This document shows positions 9,396-17,321 of a stretch of DNA of 64,000 nucleotides, piece by piece; positions within the stretch are counted from its first letter, which is position 1; every line of letters begins with the position of its first letter. This stretch comes from Clostridium sp. chh4-2 (GTDB taxonomy: Bacteria > Bacillota > Clostridia > Lachnospirales > Lachnospiraceae). The notes under the pieces are model-generated. The model searched no databases. It worked only from the letters and a program-made list of their open reading frames with translations, and was not told the origin of the DNA. The position numbers and the translations under genes are program-made. The stretch covers positions 1-64,000 of the forward strand of contig NZ_PKUU01000016.1 of the NCBI RefSeq assembly GCF_002899675.1. The letters are read 5' to 3'.

Positions 9396-9785
9396 ATGGA
9401 GGAAAATATGGGATATGAAGAATTTTTGACGGCAGTAAAAACAGGATTGCAGGAACATTTGGGGAACACATGCAAAGTCACTGTAAAAAAGAATATCAGA
9501 GAAGACGGGAGCGTGGGGGATGCGGTATACATAGATAAGGCGGGAGAGGCGTCAAAACCCAATTTGTATCTGAATGTTTATTATCAATTATATCAGCAGG
9601 GCATGAGTGTGGATGGGATTCTTCATGAGATTACCGAGGTTTACCAATGGCGCGAAGCCCCCCTTTGCACGCCTATATCAGCGGAAAGCGGGGGATTAAG
9701 CTTTGTGGTTTTTAATTACATTCACCAGTTCAATGATCATTTTCATCTCATTATCCGACAGATCTCTGGTGAGCTGAATCCATAG
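9396..9785 (+). pseudogene. Truncated DUF5688-family gene
   Basis: The first ~80 residues (MGYEEFLTAVKTGLQEHL ... LYLNVYYQLYQQGMSVDGI) look like the start of DUF5688 proteins, common in Lachnospiraceae and usually several hundred residues long. After about position 9650 the frame continues into sequence unlike the family and runs antisense into the XRE gene at 9696-10019. I read this as a 5' fragment whose remainder was lost. Starts at 9396 and 9408 both have GGAGG-type sites. The family assignment is from memory. Confidence 0.55.
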
Positions 9786-10019
9786 ATTCATGAGGGCTGT
9801 TGAGGATGGCGTGACGGATTCCCGGAGAAGGTAGTCGATGCTGACTCCCAGACTGTTGGAAATTCTGATCAATGTATCCAAAGTAGGGCAGCGCTCCCCG
9901 CGTTCAATCTGACCAATATAGGTGGTTGAAACATTAATGGATTCTGAAAGCTTTTCCTGTGTCAGGTTCAGCTTTTGGCGTTCTTCACGGATTCGCCGTC
10001 CTAAATCGATATAGTTCAT
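9696..10019 (-). CDS. XRE-family helix-turn-helix regulator
   Basis: A 107-residue Cro/CI-type regulator. Residues 6-60 form the HTH (REERQKLNLTQEKLSESINV, STTYIGQIERGERCPTLDTL), followed by a short helical tail suited to dimerisation. It is divergent from the secreted repeat protein at 10224, and a perfect dyad lies between the two promoters, so autoregulation and control of that gene are likely. Its 3' end overlaps the fragment at 9396-9785. AGGATTAATTT precedes the ATG. Confidence 0.87.
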   Translation of the reverse strand: MNYIDLGRRIREERQKLNLTQEKLSESINVSTTYIGQIERGERCPTLDTLIRISNSLGVSIDYLLRESVTPSSTALMNLWIQLTRDLSDNEMKMIIELVNVIKNHKA

Positions 10020-10041
10020 AAATTAATCCTCCAATAAAGAA

Positions 10042-10132
10042 ATTGTACTTTGTTTATATGCATAGTGTAATTAACTAATAGCTTTAAAATACATAACTAT
10101 TAGTTGTATTAATGGGAAATGGATGATATAAT
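10042..10132. promoter_or_regulatory. Divergent promoters with a shared dyad operator
   Basis: Minus strand: TTACAC (10070-10065), 17 bases, TACAAT (10047-10042), reading toward the XRE gene. Plus strand: TTGTAT (10104-10109), 17 bases, TATAAT (10127-10132), reading toward the secreted protein. Between them AACTAATAG (10073-10081) and CTATTAGTT (10097-10105) form a perfect 9-base inverted repeat whose right arm overlaps the plus -35. The geometry fits an XRE dimer controlling both genes. Confidence 0.6.
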
Positions 10133-10223
10133 CCATTTAAGAAATCATCATTTTTTTATGGTAAAGGAGGGGAAGGGGAACTATTTAATTTTAGATAAAA
10201 TAACAGATCAGGAGGTTTGAGAA

Positions 10224-12530
10224 GTGAAAAAGAAACTAAGGAAGGCAGCGGCCATATTATTATCGGCCGTTATGCTGTGCGGCAGCATGGGAATTTCTGT
10301 TGTGGCAGATGTATCGGAATATCAGCAGAGCAGCATGGAACGGATGGTAAAAGAAGATGGAAAATGGTGCTGCCTCGATGAAAATGGAAACAAAATAAAG
10401 AATGCTCTGGTAGAAATGGATGAAAGCCATTATTTCTATTTTGATGGGGACGGCTATATGGTTAAGCCGGAACGGGGCAACAGCGTTGATGCGGCATACG
10501 AATTCATGGAGATCAATGGAGAAAACTTTTTTATTGACTTCACAGGCAATGTATTTACCAGATATGGCTGGCTGTATGCCAGAGACAGCAGAATACCGGG
10601 AGATGATCAGCCTTATTGGTTTTTTAAAAATGAAAATGGCAAATTAAAGGCCAATACAATTACGAATATTAATGACCGGCTGTATGCATTTGACGAAATG
10701 GGACATATGCTGTACGATCAGATTGTTATAATGGACGGAGAAACGTATTACGCTTTGACTGAAGCCAACGGTTCACTGGCAAAGAACAGGTGGCTTTTGA
10801 TTGATGGCGATTGGTATTATATCGATTCCGACGGTCATATGCCGGCTGAACCAACTCCCAACTCGCCGTATTCGGAGATAGAAGAAGTACGGTTGGACTA
10901 TGATGGAAAATTAGAATTGGAACTGGGAGAGAGAGCTCAAATCCCCATATCATTTACCGTTGCATCCAACAGTAACGCTGAGGAAGCTGATCTTTTGATG
11001 GAAGAGGACGTCATTGAAGATTTAGAGATTGAAGACTTGGATACTGAAGATCCATATATTGAAGACCCGTACATTGAAGACGCAGATCTGGAATATCTCG
11101 AATATTTGGAAGAACTGGCTTCTCCAAGCAACGCCTATTATGAAGATGATGAAGAGGAAGAAGAGATAGAGACTGCATCCGGAAGCAATGCAAAAAAGGA
11201 TACGGTCAAAGCAGAGACGAAGACAACAAAGGCAGCGTCCGGACGCGCAAAATCACAGCGGTCAGCGGAAAATGACGATGCAAATGTGTATTCAGGTACA
11301 AAAGCAGGCGAAGCCTTACAACACGCATATAATTATGGAGCTGATATATTCTACTATATGGAGGACGGTTCCATTGGCGCCAGCGGAATTGCTATGGATA
11401 AGAAAAATGCCGTTCTCAGCTTTACCAGCAATCGTCCATGTACCGTAGAGGTTTGTTTTGAGATAGATGGCGTCAGGTCCAATACGGTTGAGCTTGCCTA
11501 TGTCAGAAAAAAAGATACAACGGAAAAGGATACGGAAAAGGCTATTAACAACATTATCAGCCAGCCGAGCAAAGCGGTTGTAGATGAATTAAAAGCGCTG
11601 AACAAAGAAAATGTAACAAAGATATTCCAGAACAATGCAAACCTGGTAAAACAGATTTCAGAGGTGGAAAGAGATTATTCCCTGGAATATAATATCGGAT
11701 TGGGCAATAAAATTGACAATGAACTGCTCAGTGAATTTGACGCTGGAAAGATTAAGACGGTTGGAGCAGCCATGAATGCAGATGCGGATTCCGACGTTAC
11801 ATTCCAGGTGGGAAGATCCACAGAAGCCATAGACACATCTTCTATAGGAAAAACGAAGAAGATTCCGCTGGATTTGTCGCTGGCAATCAATGATGCAGTT
11901 GTCAGTGAATTGGATATCCCGGTTGTGATCACAATGCCGATTCCCGAAAGCATAGAACCGGGCAGCCTGGAAGTTTACCATTATCATAACGGACAGCAGA
12001 GCAAATTGTATGCGCCGGTGAATGAGGAAAATAAGACAGTCACATTTACAACTGATAAATTCAGCACGTTTTTATTCGCAGGAGATGCTAAATCCTCCGG
12101 AGGCAATAGCGGATGGACAGGCGGAGGAAGTTCTTCCGGCGGAGGTTCATCAAGCAGTTCCCGAAGCGTGAAAAAAGACCCGTTGGAGACTGCAGGAACC
12201 TGGATTCAGGATGCAAACGGCTGGTGGTTCAAAAAAACGGACGGCAGCTATCCTGTTTCCCAGTGGCTGATGAACGGCGGTCTTTGGTTCCGTTTTGATG
12301 AAAAGGGATATATGATGACCGGATGGTATACAGATGCTGACGGCAGGAAATATTATTTGAACCCAGTTTCAGACGGAAGCCGCGGATCGATGAAGCTTGG
12401 ATGGCAGATGATTGATCAGAAGTGGTACTATTTTAACCTTGTTTCAGATGGAACGAAGGGAGCTATGCTGGTTAACACGGAAACGCCGGATGGATATAAG
12501 GTCAATGGGGAAGGCGTATGGGTTCAGTAA
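10224..12530 (+). CDS. Secreted protein with choline/glucan-binding-like repeats at both ends
   Basis: A 768-residue protein with a signal peptide (about 1-30). Aromatic cell-wall-binding-type repeats lie near residues 35-215 (WCCLDENGNK, HYFYFDGDGYM, WYYIDSDGHM) and at the C-terminus (WWFKKTDGSYP, LWFRFDEKGYMMTGW, WYYFN). Between are an Asp/Glu-rich segment (about 255-320) with EDPYIEDPYIED repeats, a Lys/Thr/Ser stretch, an unrecognised middle domain, and a Gly/Ser linker near 628-645. The tetrad xSNA recurs three times (SNSNA, SPSNA, SGSNA). Likely bound to the envelope; no catalytic motif is seen. Probably controlled by the divergent XRE protein. Confidence 0.75.
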   Translation: MKKKLRKAAAILLSAVMLCGSMGISVVADVSEYQQSSMERMVKEDGKWCCLDENGNKIKNALVEMDESHYFYFDGDGYMVKPERGNSVDAAYEFMEINGENFFIDFTGNVFTRYGWLYARDSRIPGDDQPYWFFKNENGKLKANTITNINDRLYAFDEMGHMLYDQIVIMDGETYYALTEANGSLAKNRWLLIDGDWYYIDSDGHMPAEPTPNSPYSEIEEVRLDYDGKLELELGERAQIPISFTVASNSNAEEADLLMEEDVIEDLEIEDLDTEDPYIEDPYIEDADLEYLEYLEELASPSNAYYEDDEEEEEIETASGSNAKKDTVKAETKTTKAASGRAKSQRSAENDDANVYSGTKAGEALQHAYNYGADIFYYMEDGSIGASGIAMDKKNAVLSFTSNRPCTVEVCFEIDGVRSNTVELAYVRKKDTTEKDTEKAINNIISQPSKAVVDELKALNKENVTKIFQNNANLVKQISEVERDYSLEYNIGLGNKIDNELLSEFDAGKIKTVGAAMNADADSDVTFQVGRSTEAIDTSSIGKTKKIPLDLSLAINDAVVSELDIPVVITMPIPESIEPGSLEVYHYHNGQQSKLYAPVNEENKTVTFTTDKFSTFLFAGDAKSSGGNSGWTGGGSSSGGGSSSSSRSVKKDPLETAGTWIQDANGWWFKKTDGSYPVSQWLMNGGLWFRFDEKGYMMTGWYTDADGRKYYLNPVSDGSRGSMKLGWQMIDQKWYYFNLVSDGTKGAMLVNTETPDGYKVNGEGVWVQ

Positions 12531-12575
12531 ATGATAAGAAGATCCATTGATTGTGTTGAATAAAAAACTTAAAAA

Positions 12576-12611
12576 GGTGACAGACAGTTGAAAAATTGTC
12601 TGTCATTTTTT
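12576..12611 (+). terminator. Intrinsic terminator after the secreted repeat protein
   Basis: TGACAGACAGTT and AATTGTCTGTCA pair around a short A-rich loop, followed by a TTTTTT run. Confidence 0.8.
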
Positions 12612-12714
12612 GTGGAGCGTGGAGGCGGAGATTGTATCCTATTTTCATATGATACCTTTACTTATTGCGGATGATCCGTTCCCGGAAATGAATTCTTTAT
12701 AAACTTTATAGTTT

Positions 12715-12772
12715 ATTTATTGACCGATCGGTCAATAAATGATACAATGCAATTAAAATAGACCGGTTGGTC
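12715..12772 (+). promoter_or_regulatory. TetR-MATE promoter with two TetR-type operators
   Basis: A perfect 26-base palindrome at 12715-12740 is centred on GACCGATCGGTC. TTGACC inside it (12720-12725) is spaced 17 bases from TACAAT (12743-12748), so the operator covers the -35. A second copy, GACCGGTTGGTC (12761-12772), covers the likely transcription start. Two sites flanking one promoter imply autorepression by the TetR protein encoded next. Confidence 0.8.
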
Positions 12773-12795
12773 AATAATTGCAAAGGAGATTGGGA

Positions 12796-13410
12796 ATGAA
12801 TAGAGATGAAAAAAACCTGATGACCAAACAAAAGATTATAGACGCCGCATTGCAGGAATTCAGTGAGAAACGTTTTGCCGAAGCTTCGATGAACACCATA
12901 TGCAGTACGGGTAAGATTTCAAAGGGAATTATTTATCATTATTTTAAGGATAAGGATGAGCTTTATCTGGTCTGCGTGAAGGCTTGTTTTGACAATTTGA
13001 CCGGATATATGGAAGAACATATGGAGCTGGACAGCGACGATATGGAAGAAAATCTGCAAAAATATTTTGATGTCAGGATTAACTTTTTTGCAGAAAATCC
13101 TCTGTATCTGAAGATATTCTGCAGCGCTGTTATCACGCCGCCGGCTCATCTGGCCACGGATATTTCCGATATCAGGAAGGCATTTGACGATATGAATATC
13201 AGAATCCTCACATCATTGCTGAACCAGATAAAGCTGAGGCCGGGATTCACAGTGGACGAAGTGATTCATACATTCCGGCTTTTCCAGGATTTTGTGAATA
13301 CGCGTTACCAGATGCAGACAGTTGATTATACGGGAATACAGCAGCATGAAAACCAGTGCAAACGGATCTTAAACCTTTTGCTTTACGGCGTGGCCGACAG
13401 GAGGATATGA
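12796..13410 (+). CDS. TetR-family repressor
   Basis: About 204 residues from ATG 12796 (AAAGGAGAT just upstream). The N-terminal HTH is typical (KQKIIDAALQEFSEKRFAEAS ... GKISKGIIYHYFKDKDELY); the C-terminal helical domain would bind an inducer. The last bases overlap the MATE exporter's start (ATGA), so the two are translationally coupled. The twin operators upstream suggest it represses its own operon until a compound exported by the MATE pump binds. The inducer is unknown. Confidence 0.9.
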   Translation: MNRDEKNLMTKQKIIDAALQEFSEKRFAEASMNTICSTGKISKGIIYHYFKDKDELYLVCVKACFDNLTGYMEEHMELDSDDMEENLQKYFDVRINFFAENPLYLKIFCSAVITPPAHLATDISDIRKAFDDMNIRILTSLLNQIKLRPGFTVDEVIHTFRLFQDFVNTRYQMQTVDYTGIQQHENQCKRILNLLLYGVADRRI

Positions 13411-14801
13411 TGAAAGATGAAGAAAATAAAGCTTTGAAAGAATCCCTTTTGTCGGATACGGAGCCGTCAAAGGCGATCGTTAAATTGGCGGTTCCGGCCA
13501 CCATGGCATTGCTCGCTAAAGCGGTATATAATATTGTAGATACCGCATATATCGGTCTGCTGCACAGTGAAACAGCTTTGGCGGCGGTTGGGGTAACGCT
13601 TCCATTGCTGTTGATATTTGTATCCATTGAAAATATCTTCGCAGCAGGAGCTGCGGTACTGGCCGGGCGCCAATTGGGCGCAGATGATAAAAACGGCGCC
13701 AATACTACGGTTTCCACCGTAATTGCGGCTTCGGCAGTGATCGGAATGCTGTTATGTATTGGCGGCATTGTGTTTATGGAGCCGCTGCTCAAAGCATTTG
13801 GAGCATCTGCGGCGGTGATGCCGCAGGCAAAGGAATATGCTTTTTGGATGTTTATCGCAGCTCTTGCCAACCTTCCGGCACAAAGCCTGAATTGTGCGGC
13901 GCGGGCGGAGTCCTCTGTGCGCATTTCATCCGTCGCGGTGATTACCGGAGCGCTGCTCAACGTGATTCTCGATCCTGTATTTATGTTTCACTGGGGGTTA
14001 GACATGGGAGTTGCAGGGGCGTCTTTAGCAACCACTATTTCCCAGTTTGTGACCTGTGGTATTCTGATGTGGTTTTATGCTTCCGGACGTTCCATCATTA
14101 AGGTTCGGATGAAATTCGTAAGGCCCTCTGCACGGCTGTTTAAGACCGTTATACTGATCGGAATACCTACGGCTGTTATACAGATCTGCCTTGCTGTGGC
14201 CACATCGCTGACCAATATGCAGGCATCCCTGCTTCCTGACAGCGATCTCATTATAGCGGCTTACGGAGTGGTACAGCGGCTGGTGCTGATAGGATGTTAT
14301 GTCATTATGGGATTTATGCAGGGATATCAGCCGGTGGCTTCTTATTCGTTTGGCGCTGGTAATGAAGGGCGGTTCCGGGAATCCGTCCGTTTTGCGCAGA
14401 AAACTACGCTGATGCTGTCCGTAGCAGTGGCCATTGTATATGTGGTTTTTTCACGGCCGCTTATTATGATATTTAACCGCAATCCGGAGATCATTCTATA
14501 TGGGGCAAGGCTGCTGATCTCGCAGGTGATTCTTTATCCGGCTTTTGGCCTTTGCTATATGATGACGATTACTTATCAGACAATTGGTTCTTCACGGTAT
14601 GGCTTGTTTTTATCCACAATACGGCAGGGATTGTTCTATATTCCGTGTATATTGCTGCTCCCACGGTATTTGGGAGTGACGGGGATTTATTTTTCGCAGC
14701 CGATTGCTGATGTGTTTACATTGATGGTCTGTTTATTGTCTTATAAGAATATGAAGCTTACGGCAGTCAGCCATATGAAAATTCATCAAAAGCTTAGTTG
14801 A
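13407..14801 (+). CDS. MATE-family multidrug/cation exporter
   Basis: A ~464-residue integral membrane protein with about 12 predicted helices in two MatE halves (PSKAIVKLAVPATMALLAKAVYNIVDTAYIG in the first, split here only by description; a related second half begins near residue 240). MATE proteins export drugs or metabolites using a Na+ or H+ gradient. The start at 13407 overlaps the TetR stop and has AGGAGGAT upstream. Co-regulation with TetR suggests an induced efflux pump; the substrate cannot be told. Confidence 0.88.
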   Translation: MMKDEENKALKESLLSDTEPSKAIVKLAVPATMALLAKAVYNIVDTAYIGLLHSETALAAVGVTLPLLLIFVSIENIFAAGAAVLAGRQLGADDKNGANTTVSTVIAASAVIGMLLCIGGIVFMEPLLKAFGASAAVMPQAKEYAFWMFIAALANLPAQSLNCAARAESSVRISSVAVITGALLNVILDPVFMFHWGLDMGVAGASLATTISQFVTCGILMWFYASGRSIIKVRMKFVRPSARLFKTVILIGIPTAVIQICLAVATSLTNMQASLLPDSDLIIAAYGVVQRLVLIGCYVIMGFMQGYQPVASYSFGAGNEGRFRESVRFAQKTTLMLSVAVAIVYVVFSRPLIMIFNRNPEIILYGARLLISQVILYPAFGLCYMMTITYQTIGSSRYGLFLSTIRQGLFYIPCILLLPRYLGVTGIYFSQPIADVFTLMVCLLSYKNMKLTAVSHMKIHQKLS

Positions 14802-14828
14802 TAAAAACTCAAATATAAATTAAGATAG

Positions 14829-14858
14829 GAGTGTGCGAAATTCTGCACACTCTTTTTT
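14829..14858 (+). terminator. Intrinsic terminator of the TetR-MATE operon
   Basis: GAGTGTGC pairs perfectly with GCACACTC around an 8-base loop and is followed by TTTTTT. Confidence 0.85.
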
Positions 14859-14887
14859 CTTAATACAAAGACTGGTGGAATATAAAA

Positions 14888-15970
14888 ATGTCAATTAATG
14901 ATATCATAATGTTCATTATGGCGGTTGGAATCCTGCTTGGCGGGGCAGACTGCATATTGAATAACAAATTCGGCTTAGGGGAAAAATTTGAAGAAGGTTT
15001 TATGTGTCTTGGCCCTACGGCGTTAAGCATGGTGGGAATCATCTGCCTGTCGCCTAAGCTGGCTCAGTTACTGGAACCGGTGATTGTTCCTGTTTTCCGT
15101 TTAATCGGAGCTGATCCGGCCATGTTTGCCAGCATTCTGGCTATAGATATGGGCGGTTATCCTTTGGCGCTGGCATTGGCGGAGGATGCTCAGGTGGGGT
15201 ATTTTTCAGGGCTGATCGTATCCACGATGCTGGGAGCCACCATAGTGTTCACCATACCGGTGGGGCTTGGCATGATACAGAGTGAGGACCGGGTTTATTT
15301 TGCCAAGGGTCTGCTGATCGGGCTGGTTCCTGTTCCGGTAGGAGCTCTTGTAGGCGGCCTGATGATGGGACTTCCGGCGGCCTGCGTGCTGGTTAACCTG
15401 ATTCCCATTCTGATTATAGGAATCCTGCTGGTCTTAGGGCTTTTATTCGCGCAGGAAAAGATGGTGAAGGGGTTCATTTATTTTGGACGGGGGATTAAGA
15501 TTCTGACTGTGATCGGGCTTTCTGCCGCGGCGTTTGAATACATGACCGGAATCGTGCTGATTCAGGGAATGCCGCCGATTATGGAATGTATGGAGACCGT
15601 AGCGGGAATCTGCATTGTGCTGCTGGGGAGCCTGCCGCTCATGAATTTGATTCTGAGGCTTTTAAGAAAACCGTTTGGAACGGCCGGAAAGGCTTTGGGG
15701 CTGGATTCCGCGTCGATTGCGGGAATGCTGTTTTCCTGCATCAGTGTTTTGCCCGTATTCCGGATGATTAAGGATATGTGCCCTAAGGGAAAGGTGGTTA
15801 CGACCGCATTTTTGGTAAGTTCCATCGCCGTATTTTCGGCGCATCTGGGATTTACGGCAGGGGTTAGGCCGGAATTACTTGTTCCGATGATGGCCGCTAA
15901 GCTGCTCAGCGGGGTTTTAGCCGTGGGCCTGGCGTTAATATTTGAGAAAGGAAAGAGATTGGATGGATAG
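14888..15970 (+). CDS. eutH: EutH-type ethanolamine permease
   Basis: A 360-residue membrane protein of about 10 helices. Motifs such as ILAIDMGGYPLALAL, ISCLSP-like ICLSPKLA and FSAHLGFTAGV match EutH, which brings in ethanolamine under acidic or low-ethanolamine conditions. No other ethanolamine genes (eutABC, shell proteins, regulator) are in the window; instead it overlaps a second MATE-family gene by 8 bases. It may serve a eut operon elsewhere or carry another small amine. The ribosome site before the ATG is weak. Confidence 0.8.
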   Translation: MSINDIIMFIMAVGILLGGADCILNNKFGLGEKFEEGFMCLGPTALSMVGIICLSPKLAQLLEPVIVPVFRLIGADPAMFASILAIDMGGYPLALALAEDAQVGYFSGLIVSTMLGATIVFTIPVGLGMIQSEDRVYFAKGLLIGLVPVPVGALVGGLMMGLPAACVLVNLIPILIIGILLVLGLLFAQEKMVKGFIYFGRGIKILTVIGLSAAAFEYMTGIVLIQGMPPIMECMETVAGICIVLLGSLPLMNLILRLLRKPFGTAGKALGLDSASIAGMLFSCISVLPVFRMIKDMCPKGKVVTTAFLVSSIAVFSAHLGFTAGVRPELLVPMMAAKLLSGVLAVGLALIFEKGKRLDG

Positions 15971-17321
15971 GGAAAAAAGAAAATTGAATATGCTGACAGA
16001 TCCGCCTGGAAGAACCATGTTTTTCTTCGCGCTTCCCATGATTATGGGCAACCTGTTTCAGCAGTTTTATAATATTATGGATTCCGTTGTGGTCGGTAAA
16101 TTTGTGGGGGAGAATGCGTTGGCGTCGGTGGGAGCGTCCTATTCCATCACCAATGTGTTTATCGCCATAGCTATCGGCGGGGGAATCGGAAGCGCTGTCA
16201 TCGTATCCCAGTTTTTTGGAGCGAAACAGATCGGCAATATGAAAACGGCGGTTTCCACAACCCTGCTTAACTTTTTGGCAGTTGGAATCCTGCTTGGCAT
16301 ATTCGGACTTCTGAATAATGAGGCCATTTTGACATGGATGAATACGCCGGCAGACGTATTTGAGGATGCGTCCGCTTATCTGAGCATCTATTTTATCGGG
16401 CTGCCCTTTCTTTTTATGTATAATGTGCAGGCGGCCATATTTAATTCGCTGGGAGATTCCAAAACTCCTTTGGGGCTTTTGATCTTTTCCTCGCTGTTAA
16501 ATATCGTGTTAGACCTGATATTTGTCATTTCATTCCATTGGGGAGTTATGGGAGTTGCGGTGGCGACTTTGATCGCCCAAGGCATTTCCGCATTGATTTC
16601 CTTTGTGATTTTGATCCGAAAGATGGCCGGATATGAGGGAGAGGGGAAATTCCGGTTCTATGATCCGGGAATGGTGTTTAACATGGTGAAGGTGGCTCTG
16701 CCGTCCACCCTTCAGCAGTCCATTGTCCATATCGGAATGCTGCTTGTTCAGTCGGTGGTCAATGGATTCGGGGCCTCCGTGATGGCCGGATATGCGGCGG
16801 CAACCAGAATTGAGTCCATCAGCATTGTTCCCATGCTGGCCATCGGCAACGCCATGTCCACATTTGCAGCTCAGAATATGGGAGCGGGAAGAACGGACCG
16901 GGTAAGGCATGGATATAAGGTGGGATGTATGATGGTGGGAGCGTCTGCGGTGATATTGTGCCTGATTTCCCTTTTGGGAGGACGGTATTTCCTGATGGCG
17001 TTTTTGGACCCGCAGAGCGGACAGAAGGCGTTTGAAACCGGAATCAGCTATGTGACCTTTATCTGCTTTTTCTATGTATTTATAGGCCTCAAAGCGACAA
17101 CGGACGGACTGCTGCGAGGAGCCGGGGATGTGCTTGTATTCACCCTGGCTAATCTCGTAAACCTGTCCATCCGTGTGTTTGTAGCGTTTCATTTTGCCCC
17201 GGTTTGGGGCGTTGAAGCCGTTTGGTTTGCAATCCCTATGGGATGGGCTTCAAACTTCGTTATATCCTATCTCAGGTATCTGACCGGAAAATGGAGTCAG
17301 ATCAAGCTGATCTCTAAGTGA
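15963..17321 (+). CDS. MATE-family exporter
   Basis: About 452 residues and 12 predicted helices in two MatE halves (MIMGNLFQQFYNIMDSVVVG near the start is the family's helix-1 signature). The ATG at 15963 lies inside the end of the eutH-like gene, with AAAGGAAAGAG upstream, so the genes are coupled. Its 3' end overlaps the oppositely oriented histidine kinase gene by 8 bases. Substrate unknown; pairing with an ethanolamine permease is unusual. Confidence 0.87.
   Translation: MDREKRKLNMLTDPPGRTMFFFALPMIMGNLFQQFYNIMDSVVVGKFVGENALASVGASYSITNVFIAIAIGGGIGSAVIVSQFFGAKQIGNMKTAVSTTLLNFLAVGILLGIFGLLNNEAILTWMNTPADVFEDASAYLSIYFIGLPFLFMYNVQAAIFNSLGDSKTPLGLLIFSSLLNIVLDLIFVISFHWGVMGVAVATLIAQGISALISFVILIRKMAGYEGEGKFRFYDPGMVFNMVKVALPSTLQQSIVHIGMLLVQSVVNGFGASVMAGYAAATRIESISIVPMLAIGNAMSTFAAQNMGAGRTDRVRHGYKVGCMMVGASAVILCLISLLGGRYFLMAFLDPQSGQKAFETGISYVTFICFFYVFIGLKATTDGLLRGAGDVLVFTLANLVNLSIRVFVAFHFAPVWGVEAVWFAIPMGWASNFVISYLRYLTGKWSQIKLISK

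Noticed and set aside
13247-13960. 237-residue minus-strand frame opposite the TetR-MATE genes
   Set aside because: Ala/Ser-rich antisense shadow; both sense genes have complete family motifs.
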